The notes beneath the pieces are model-generated. The model was not told the origin of the DNA, ran no database searches, and saw only the letters and a program-made list of their open reading frames with translations. Positions 50,363-57,129 of a DNA stretch of 64,000 nucleotides are shown piece after piece. Both the position numbers and the translations under genes were made by a program. This DNA comes from Streptomyces natalensis ATCC 27448. GTDB lineage: Bacteria; Actinomycetota; Actinomycetes; Streptomycetales; Streptomycetaceae. Location: assembly GCF_000935125.1 (NCBI RefSeq), contig NZ_JRKI01000034.1, forward strand, positions 1 to 64,000, given 5' to 3'. The number at the start of each line of letters is the position of its first letter. Positions within the stretch are counted from its first letter, which is position 1.

Positions 50363-52337
50363 GGTTGTGGTCGTCTCCTCGGGGGCGGGCCGTGGGGGCC
50401 TCGTGGTCGTGGTCGGCAAGCGGCTGGGGGCCGCCGGGGCTGCTGGTCTCGCCGCCCTGGCCTGCGGGGGTGCGGTTGCGGTAGGGGGCGAGCCCGGCCG
50501 CGTAGTCGTCGTCGCCGAGGCTGAAGCCGCGCTGGAAGGTGGCCATCAGCGTCGGGTCGTGCTCGGGTTCGGGGCCGGTGCTCTGCGACGGCAGGATCGG
50601 CTCGCCGCGGAGTTCGGGCACCAGATGGGTCTGCTTGATCCGGCGCGGCAGCCGGGGGCGGGCGCCGTCGTCCGGATCGACGGGCGGGGCGGGCGGCAGC
50701 TGGACGGGGCCGGGGGCGGCGCCCGCGTGCGTGGGGCCGGGGGCGGAGACGGAGTCGGGGTGCGCGGGGGCGGTGGCGCGCACGGGGCCGGTGGGTGGCA
50801 TGGCCGAGTGGTCGTCGGCGCCCCGCCGGGGGGCTTCGAGTGCGCGCTCGGGGCCGGTGGCGGCGGAGTCGAGGCTGCGGTGGCGGCCGCGCGGCTCGTT
50901 CTCGTAGGCATCGGAGGCGTAGCGGGCGTAGGGGTCGTGCTCGTGGTCGTCGTCGCGTTCGAGCGTCGCCGTGGTCGTCGGCGCGGCGCCGGTCACCGTC
51001 GCCCGGTCGCCCTTGCCGTCCTCCTCGGGGGGTGCCTCGCCGAGGAGTTCGGTGGGCACGATCAGGACGGCCTGCACGCCGCCGTAGATGTTGTTCCGCA
51101 GCTGGACGACGATGCCGTGCCGGCGGGCGAGCGAGGCGACGACGTACAGACCGATGCGGCCGTCGCTCAGCAGCTCGGCGACATCGACGTTGTAGGGGTC
51201 GGCGAGCAGCGCGTTCATCTGCGTCTGCTCGTCGTGGTCCATGCCCAGGCCACGGTCCTCGACCTCGACGGCGAGGCCGGCGGTGACCAGCTGGGCGCGC
51301 AGCATGATGGGGGTCTGCGGGGCGGAGTAGATCGAGGCGTTCTCGACGAGTTCGGCGAGCAGGTGGACGACGTCGGCGACGGCGTGCCCCTGGAGGTGGC
51401 CCTCGATCGGCGGGACGAGCTTGACCCGGGGGTACTGCTCGACCTCGGCGATGGACGAGCGCAGCACCTCGACCATGGAGATCGGGCGGGTCCACTGGCG
51501 CCGGGAGATGGCGCCGCCGAGGACGGCGAGGTTCTCGGCGTGCCGCCGGGTGCGGGTCGCCAGGTGGTCGACGTGGAAGATCCCCTTGAGCAGATCGGGG
51601 TCCTCGACCTGGTGCTCCAGCTCGTCCAGCAGCAGGATCTCGCGGTGCACCAGGGACTGGAGGCGCCGGGCGAGGTTCACGAAGACCTCGACCTTCTGCT
51701 CGCTGCCGGTGGCGTTGCTGCGGGCGATGGCGACGGCGTCGATGACGGCGGCCTCGGCGGCGCGGCCGGCGGAGGTCACCTCGTGGGCGAGCAGATCGAG
51801 GGTGTCGCCGGTACCGGCGGGGGTCTGGTCGGATGCGGGGTCGCGGTGGTGCAGGCGGTCGCCCCGGCGCACCCGGTCCAGGAGGTCGTAGAGGTCGGAC
51901 TGGCTGCGTGCGCACACCTCGCGGAGGCGGGCGTAGCGCATGACGACGGCGCGCGCCTCGGAGTTGGCGGTGGCGCCCGCGGTGAGCACGATGACGCAGA
52001 CCAGCCCCAGCCCGCCGGCCAGCACCGGCCACTCGCGGCCGGTGAGGTGGGCACCGCCGGCCTGGACGGCGAAGGCGGCGACGGCGGTGGCGACGACGGC
52101 GACGAGCAGGCAGGGTACGGCGGCGAGCCGGACCAGACGGGACCGTATCGCCGAGTCGGCGGCGGACTCGGGGAAGGCGGCCCGGCCGTGGCGCCTGCCC
52201 TCGCGCTCCCGCCGCGCGGCGGGAAGGGGTACGGGGGGTCCCCCCGGGGAACACTGATCCCCAGAGGAACTCTCCCCTTCCGGGGACCTGGGGACCTCCG
52301 GGGACGTCTGGGTCCCCTGGGGGAATGCGGCAGGCAT
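50352..52337 (-). CDS. cvnA: Conservon sensor histidine-kinase-like protein CvnA
   Basis: 661 residues. A disordered N-terminus (about 1-60) is followed by two membrane segments (LAAVPCLLVAVVATAVAAFAV and WPVLAGGLGLVCVIVLTAGA), a helical signalling region, and a HATPase domain (about 305-425: VHLLAELVENASIYSAP, VEDRGLGMD, GRIGLYVVASLARRHG). The C-terminal ~200 residues are acidic and proline-rich. As in other conservon sensors, no clear phospho-acceptor His is seen in the usual place. GGAGGG precedes the ATG. It heads the cvnABCD-GAF operon. Confidence 0.92.
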   Translation of the reverse strand: MPAAFPQGTQTSPEVPRSPEGESSSGDQCSPGGPPVPLPAARREREGRRHGRAAFPESAADSAIRSRLVRLAAVPCLLVAVVATAVAAFAVQAGGAHLTGREWPVLAGGLGLVCVIVLTAGATANSEARAVVMRYARLREVCARSQSDLYDLLDRVRRGDRLHHRDPASDQTPAGTGDTLDLLAHEVTSAGRAAEAAVIDAVAIARSNATGSEQKVEVFVNLARRLQSLVHREILLLDELEHQVEDPDLLKGIFHVDHLATRTRRHAENLAVLGGAISRRQWTRPISMVEVLRSSIAEVEQYPRVKLVPPIEGHLQGHAVADVVHLLAELVENASIYSAPQTPIMLRAQLVTAGLAVEVEDRGLGMDHDEQTQMNALLADPYNVDVAELLSDGRIGLYVVASLARRHGIVVQLRNNIYGGVQAVLIVPTELLGEAPPEEDGKGDRATVTGAAPTTTATLERDDDHEHDPYARYASDAYENEPRGRHRSLDSAATGPERALEAPRRGADDHSAMPPTGPVRATAPAHPDSVSAPGPTHAGAAPGPVQLPPAPPVDPDDGARPRLPRRIKQTHLVPELRGEPILPSQSTGPEPEHDPTLMATFQRGFSLGDDDYAAGLAPYRNRTPAGQGGETSSPGGPQPLADHDHEAPTARPRGDDHNHGE

Positions 52338-52726
52338 CGGCGCCCTCCGGATCGGCCGTTGGCAGTTCACGGAGCACGCACGCTAGTTGTTGCCGGGGTG
52401 GGAACCGGACCCACTTCGAGGTTTCGCCACCCCTCGCCACCTCCTTGAGTGGGCGCCGCCCGGATGGCAGTGCGATTCCGTACGAACTCCCGTTCTGAAA
52501 GGGGGAGTTGGAGCGCGTAACGCGGGGGGTCGGCGGGGGCGCGAGGGGCCCCGCCGTCGCGGGTGACGCCAGGGACGGGAGGGGGGCGAACGCCGCGCAC
52601 AACGGCCCGTACCGGCGCGCTCGCGGACCAACCCCACGGCCCGACGGAGATCAATTCGATTTCCACGGTAAAGAGAAGGTAATGTCCCGCGGGACCGAAT
52701 TACTTGCTCCACCCGGGGGAAATCCC
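52338..52726. promoter_or_regulatory. Divergent region between the conservon and a small secreted protein
   Basis: About 390 bases holding both outward promoters. A 7-bp inverted repeat AACTCCC/GGGAGTT (52485-52491 and 52503-52509) could be a hairpin or operator. TCAATTCGATTTCC near 52650 is the most promoter-like A/T-rich patch for the downstream gene. No further gene was supported. Confidence 0.4.
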
Positions 52727-53320
52727 TTGCGCAAGATCACCGCTGCCGCCATGGCCGGTATATCCGCCGCGGCCCTCCTCGCCGTCGGCGCCTCCTCCGC
52801 CCAGGCGGCAGAGGACATTCCGTCCGACTACTCGGGCGAGGCTCTCGCCGATCACGTCGCCATCGAGGATATTCCCGGCGACGCCGTCACGGCGGAGGAC
52901 CAGAAGCTGGTGAAGGCGCCGAACCCGATGCTGCGTTCGGCGGCCGGATCCACCGCCATCGGCTCGTTCAGCTATTCCATCGGCGGAGCCACCTTCAACG
53001 TTCCCACCGGCTGTTTTCTTACCCATTCGATCAAGGGGTCCGGTAAGAAGATCGACCGCCAGATCACGGGTGTGGACTGCGTCGGACCGGCGGTGCTGGC
53101 CACCCGCTTCTGCAACACCCGCCTGGAATACCACTACGCCGATACCGCCGGGAAGACGTACAAGATCGTGCGCGGTCCGCTGAACACGACGTGCAAGACG
53201 GGGACGGTGCCCGTGTACAAGACGGGGAAACGTACGCTTCCCAAGTACGGGAAGGCGTGTGCTCAGCTGTTCGTCAACGGTAAGCGGCGCGCTGTGCAGT
53301 GCCACTTCATCACCAAGTAG
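52727..53320 (+). CDS. Small secreted protein of unknown family
   Basis: 197 residues from a TTG that has GGGGGA six bases upstream and gives a textbook Sec signal (MRKITAAAMAGISAAALLAVGASSAQA, cleaved before AED). The ATG at 52682 would add 15 residues to the signal and include a TTA codon; its Shine-Dalgarno spacing is poor. The mature part has a leading acidic segment, then a basic, Lys/Tyr/Cys-rich domain with four or five cysteines (GCFLTHSIKG; DCVGPAV; RFCNTRLEY; TCKTGTVPVYK; ACAQLFVNGKRRAVQC). Unrecognised; disulphide-bonded and extracellular by inference. GC content is below its neighbours. Confidence 0.75.
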   Translation: MRKITAAAMAGISAAALLAVGASSAQAAEDIPSDYSGEALADHVAIEDIPGDAVTAEDQKLVKAPNPMLRSAAGSTAIGSFSYSIGGATFNVPTGCFLTHSIKGSGKKIDRQITGVDCVGPAVLATRFCNTRLEYHYADTAGKTYKIVRGPLNTTCKTGTVPVYKTGKRTLPKYGKACAQLFVNGKRRAVQCHFITK

Positions 53321-53323
53321 CCG

Positions 53324-53539
53324 ATGATGACGGATATGCATTACCGCTCTCGCAACTGGTGGATCGAATGCGCGGTGTTCGTGTCGGTGGCTGCGGCATG
53401 CACGGTGCTCCTGGCGCTGCTCTGGATCGTTTCCCTCGGTGGGCGTGAAGCGACCGCAAGTGTGTGGGGATTCCTCGTTCCCGGAATTCTCGCCGGGCTG
53501 TGGGCCGCTCGCCGCTACCGGCGGCGGCACGGCGGCTGA
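53324..53539 (+). CDS. Small membrane protein (71 aa)
   Basis: Two hydrophobic segments (ECAVFVSVAAACTVLLALLWIVSLGG, about 14-39, and VWGFLVPGILAGLWAARRY, about 47-65) and a basic C-terminus (RRYRRRHGG). It starts three bases after the secreted protein's stop, so the two are surely co-transcribed, and might help export or process it (inference). No family recognised. Confidence 0.65.
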   Translation: MMTDMHYRSRNWWIECAVFVSVAAACTVLLALLWIVSLGGREATASVWGFLVPGILAGLWAARRYRRRHGG

Positions 53540-53540
53540 G

Positions 53541-54770
53541 TCACCTCTCGCCCGCCAAGTCGAGCTCGCCGCTTGCCTCTTGCACCGCGGCAGCAGGCCG
53601 GGGCCGGCGCCAGGGATGGGCGAGGGGGGCGGACACCGCGCGCCACCAGGGATCGGCGGGGACGTCTCCGGCGGGTTCGAAGGGCTGGCCCGGCCGCGGG
53701 AACGCCACGGCTTGCCCGGCCTCGTCCGCCGCGTCCCTCGTCCACTCGCCGGGCTCCGCCCACGGGTGCACCGACAGGCTGAACGTCCCCCAGTGGATCG
53801 GCAGCAGCACCCCGCCGGGCCGGTGTCCTTGCAGGTCGAGGTGGGCCTGGATGCCCTGTGCGGGCGTCATGTGGATGTCCGGCCAGGCGCCGGGCAGGGG
53901 CACGGTGTCCGTGCGGCCCGCGGGCCAGAAATTCGAGTACGCGCCGACCTGGATCATCGTCACGTCGAACGGCCCGTGGGCGGCGCCGGTCTCGGCGAAT
54001 CCGGGGAAGTAGCCGGTGTCGCCGCTGTGGTAGATCCGGTGCTCGGGTCCCGCCACCACCCACGAGGCCCACAGGGTGTGCTGCGGACCGCGCAGTCCGC
54101 GGCCGCAGAAATGCTGGGCGGGGGTGGCCGTGAGGGTCAGCTCGCCGATCCGGGTGGACTCGTGCCAGTCCAGTTCGGTGATCCGCTCCGGTGGGACGCC
54201 CCAGAATTCCAGGTCGGCGCCGATGCCGAGCGGGACGACGAAGGCCGCGCCGGAGGCGGTCAGGCCCTGGATGGTGGGCATGTCGAGATGGTCGTAGTGG
54301 TCGTGCGAGATGACGACGGCATCGACCGGGTCCAGCGCGGCCGGGTCGATCGGCACCGGGTGCAGCCGCTTGGGGCCGATCCGGTCGAACGGCGAACAGC
54401 GCTCGCCCCAGACCGGGTCGAACAGCACCCGTCGCCCGTCGATCTCGGCGAGCACGCTCGAATGGCCCAGCCAGGTGATCCGCAGCCCGGAGGCCGGCGG
54501 GCTGCCCCAGTCCGCGGCGGTCGGGTCGTACACCGGAATCCGGCCCGCCGGGACGCGGCGGCGCCGCGCCTCGCGGCTGAGCTGTGCGCGGGCCATCGGC
54601 AGCGCGGAGGCCCGGAACAGTTGCCGGGTCGGCGCCGGATTGCGGAACTGGCCGTCCCGGAACTGCGGCGATCGGCGCATCCTGGCCAGCCGCTCCCCGG
54701 TGGGCTCGGCGCCGAAGGCGGCGGGCCGCAGGGCGCGCAGCGGGGTCCGGCGGGGTCGGGAGCCGGTCAC
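53541..54770 (-). CDS. MBL-fold metallo-hydrolase (NAPE-PLD/UlaG-like)
   Basis: 409 residues. Metal motif HDHYDHLDMP (about 157-166) following DAVVISHD, with other ligands in QHFCGRGL, HSGDTGYFPGF and PIHWGTFSL. The N-terminal WLGHSSVLAEIDGRRVLFDPVWGER block is typical of the family that includes N-acyl-phosphatidylethanolamine phospholipase D and UlaG lactonase. It starts at a GTG with GGAGG four bases upstream. It follows the protease/STAND operon on the same strand, after the 18-bp tandem repeat, but probably has a separate role. Confidence 0.86.
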   Translation of the reverse strand: MTGSRPRRTPLRALRPAAFGAEPTGERLARMRRSPQFRDGQFRNPAPTRQLFRASALPMARAQLSREARRRRVPAGRIPVYDPTAADWGSPPASGLRITWLGHSSVLAEIDGRRVLFDPVWGERCSPFDRIGPKRLHPVPIDPAALDPVDAVVISHDHYDHLDMPTIQGLTASGAAFVVPLGIGADLEFWGVPPERITELDWHESTRIGELTLTATPAQHFCGRGLRGPQHTLWASWVVAGPEHRIYHSGDTGYFPGFAETGAAHGPFDVTMIQVGAYSNFWPAGRTDTVPLPGAWPDIHMTPAQGIQAHLDLQGHRPGGVLLPIHWGTFSLSVHPWAEPGEWTRDAADEAGQAVAFPRPGQPFEPAGDVPADPWWRAVSAPLAHPWRRPRPAAAVQEASGELDLAGER

Positions 54771-54812
54771 GGCACCTCCATGGTCGGGACGGTCCCCAGG
54801 GAAACGGCGCGA

Positions 54813-54902
54813 GCGGGCGGGGTATTCCCTGCGGCCGGGGTATTTCCCGCAGCCGGGGTGTTCCCCGCAGCCTGGGTACGTCCCGCGGCCGGGATGTTCC
54901 CC
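54813..54902. repeat. Five tandem copies of an 18-bp repeat
   Basis: Units of the form GCGGCCGGGGTATTCCCC, imperfect but in exact 18-bp register, fill the 143-base gap between the MBL-fold gene and the first trypsin-like gene. The two central units are closest to each other. A period of 18 bp equals six codons, so it may also have been coding. It could be a polymorphic tandem repeat or a multi-site operator. Confidence 0.75.
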
Positions 54903-54913
54903 GCACACCCGCC

Positions 54914-55981
54914 TCAGACGAAGTTGACCTCCGCCCGGGTCAGCAGCGGGTCGTCGACCAGCTGCCACAGCGGTACGGCGTAGTTCCCGTAGCCGTAGCG
55001 GCCGCCGTAGTGCAGGCCGAGGACACGGTGGTCGGCGAGGTCGAAGACCGGGGAGCCGCTGTTGCCGCCGAGGGTGGAGCAGTCGTGCTTCATGGTCGCG
55101 CGCGCGGGCAGCAGCTCCGTGGTGGTGCCGGGCTGGAGGCGTTTGACGTTGTAGATGTCCATGAAGATCCGGCGCATCGACTCCGGTTCATTGCGGCGGC
55201 CGTCCCAGGCGGGATAGCCGATGCAGTACACCGGCCGGCCGGGCAGATCGGCCGGCGCGTCCGCGGCGACGGCCAGCGGACCGGGCGGCGGGGTGGGACC
55301 GGCGTACGGGACGACCCGCAGCAGGGCCATGTCGACGTCCTGGTGGATGCCCAGCACCTCGGTGATGCGGTAGGTGGCGCCGCCGTCCTGCGGGGTGGGG
55401 GTGGCGTACTCCTCGGCCATGTCGAGGGCGGCGGTCATGCCCTGCTGGAAGGTCCATCCGTCGCCGTCGCTGCGGGCGAACTCCACGGCGACATGACGGT
55501 TGGTCATCACCGCTTCGGGGCCGACGAGGAACGCCGTGCCGAGCCAGTCCAGGCTGAGGTGCCCGGTGACCTCGACCCGGCCGACCCGGGCGAGGGACCG
55601 GCGGATGGCGGGGCGGTGGCCGTCGAGGACGGCCCAGTCGCCGGCGGGCGGGACGAAGTCGTGGTTCTGGACGAGGAGGGCGGGGCGGCCTTCCAGCAGG
55701 ACGATGGCCTCCATCCCGAAGGACTCGTCGTCGCCGATCTCGTCGGCGCGGCCCGCGGCGAGCTTCTCCAGGCCGTCGGCGCCCGCGGCCAGCACCCGGG
55801 TGCGTTCCTGGCGGGCGTACTGGGAGATCTGGCCGGCGGGCAGCTCCGCGGCCGGCAACTCGGCCGAGGATTCCGGCACTTCCCAGGTCAGACCGTCCCG
55901 AACCCGCTGGGCGACCTCCCGCAGGTCGGAGAACAGCTGCTCGGGGCCGGTTGCGACCGGTGAGCGGCTCCGGGTGGGCAT
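54914..55981 (-). CDS. Trypsin-like serine protease 1 of the protease/caspase/STAND locus
   Basis: 355 residues. Residues 1-140 form an N-terminal region of unclear fold, followed by a chymotrypsin-fold (S1/DegP-like) domain: catalytic His163 (MTNRHVA), Asp217 (DVDMALLRV) and Ser308 (GGNSGSPVFD), with VYCIGYPAWDG before the Ser loop. No signal peptide or membrane helix, so it acts in the cytoplasm. AAAGGAG lies six bases before the ATG, 23 bases after the stop of the second protease. It is the last gene of the operon. It may be the effector that the STAND/ATPase genes control (inference). Confidence 0.85.
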   Translation of the reverse strand: MPTRSRSPVATGPEQLFSDLREVAQRVRDGLTWEVPESSAELPAAELPAGQISQYARQERTRVLAAGADGLEKLAAGRADEIGDDESFGMEAIVLLEGRPALLVQNHDFVPPAGDWAVLDGHRPAIRRSLARVGRVEVTGHLSLDWLGTAFLVGPEAVMTNRHVAVEFARSDGDGWTFQQGMTAALDMAEEYATPTPQDGGATYRITEVLGIHQDVDMALLRVVPYAGPTPPPGPLAVAADAPADLPGRPVYCIGYPAWDGRRNEPESMRRIFMDIYNVKRLQPGTTTELLPARATMKHDCSTLGGNSGSPVFDLADHRVLGLHYGGRYGYGNYAVPLWQLVDDPLLTRAEVNFV

Positions 55982-56004
55982 GGCGCGCTCCTTTCCGGCG
56001 GCGG

Positions 56005-57129
56005 CTAGTCGCGCTGGGCGGCGGCGATTTCGGCGTGGACGGCGGGGGTGTGGGCTTCCAGGTGCTGCATGATGACGTCCATCCGGGTGCCGACGTTGAC
56101 GAAGGCCGTGGTTCTGCCCTGGAACATCACGTTCTCCACCCGCCGGCTGCCCCGGTGGAGCGCCACCACCTTCCAGTCGTCGGTCAGGACCGGCGAGCCG
56201 GAGGAGCCGCCGCGGGTGTCGGTGAAGTAGCGCACGTCCTGGTCGTCCGCCTCGTAGACCAGGTTGTTGCGCAGGGCGACGCGTTTGGGCAGGCCGCCGG
56301 GGTGCTGGATGATGTTGACGGCCACGTAGTCGCCGTCGGCGACCGCCAGGGACGCCGGTGCCAGTTTCAGCACCGGGCGGGCGGGCGCGGTGGCCAGGCG
56401 CAGGACGGCGTAGTCCAGGCCCGGGTCGGCGGCGACCAGATCGCTCACGGCTGCCTCCTCGGTCTCCACGTCGTCGGTGTCGTAGTCGAAGCGGGCGTGG
56501 GCGTGCTGGGCCTGGAGGTGCAGGTCGTCGGGTGCGGCGGTGGGCCGCTGTCCGCCGGTGGCGGTGCGGGCGTTGACCACATGGTGGTTGGTGATCAGGA
56601 GGTCGGGGGCGAGGAGCCAGCCGGTGCCGGAGTGCGGGTAGCCGTTCGGCTGGAGGGGGGCGCCGCCCTCGTACGGCGGGACCTTGATCCGGGCGACGGC
56701 GGTGCCGGCCAGGTCGCCGCCCCGCAGGAAGCCGATGGGCACGGTGTCGTCGCGGTGGACGATCTCCTCCTTGATCTCCGGGGCGGGGTGCTCGGCCAGG
56801 ATGTCGGGCTCGCCGCCGGCCTGGCGGGCCACCTCGTCCAGGGCGCGCTGGAAGACGGCGAGCGGCGCGGACTCGGTGGTCTGGGCGACGGCGTTGCGCA
56901 GCCAGATCCCCAGGGGGACGGAGCCGTCCACGAGCCGTTCGACGCGGTTCATCGAGGCGAGATCGGAGTGCACCTGAGGGCCGGGGGCAGGAAGCAGGGG
57001 CAGCCCGCCGCGGTACTTGAGCATGATGCCGTCGAAGAGGAGCGGGCGCAGGGCGGGTTCGGCCAGGCCGCTCTCCAGCGCGGCGTCGCTCACCTGCTGG
57101 ATCGCGTCCGGCGGGAGGTAGGCGGTCAC
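56005..57129 (-). CDS. Trypsin-like serine protease 2, with N-terminal adaptor-like domain
   Basis: 374 residues. The N-terminal ~100 residues are a helical domain (LRPLLFDGIMLKYRGGLP; RVERLVDGSVPLGIWLRNAV; AVFQRALDEVARQ) that resembles effector-associated adaptor domains of conflict systems. The trypsin domain follows: His183 in ITNHHVV, Asp239 in LDYAVLRL and Ser310 in GGSSGSPV. It differs clearly in sequence from protease 1. The GTG overlaps the STAND gene stop by four bases (GTGA). Cytoplasmic by lack of signal. Confidence 0.85.
   Translation of the reverse strand: MTAYLPPDAIQQVSDAALESGLAEPALRPLLFDGIMLKYRGGLPLLPAPGPQVHSDLASMNRVERLVDGSVPLGIWLRNAVAQTTESAPLAVFQRALDEVARQAGGEPDILAEHPAPEIKEEIVHRDDTVPIGFLRGGDLAGTAVARIKVPPYEGGAPLQPNGYPHSGTGWLLAPDLLITNHHVVNARTATGGQRPTAAPDDLHLQAQHAHARFDYDTDDVETEEAAVSDLVAADPGLDYAVLRLATAPARPVLKLAPASLAVADGDYVAVNIIQHPGGLPKRVALRNNLVYEADDQDVRYFTDTRGGSSGSPVLTDDWKVVALHRGSRRVENVMFQGRTTAFVNVGTRMDVIMQHLEAHTPAVHAEIAAAQRD

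Noticed and set aside
52228..52330. Repeats of GGGGACC type in the start of cvnA as a mobile element
   Set aside because: They are imperfect, low-complexity and in frame with the disordered N-terminus; a similar composition occurs at the start of cvnD.
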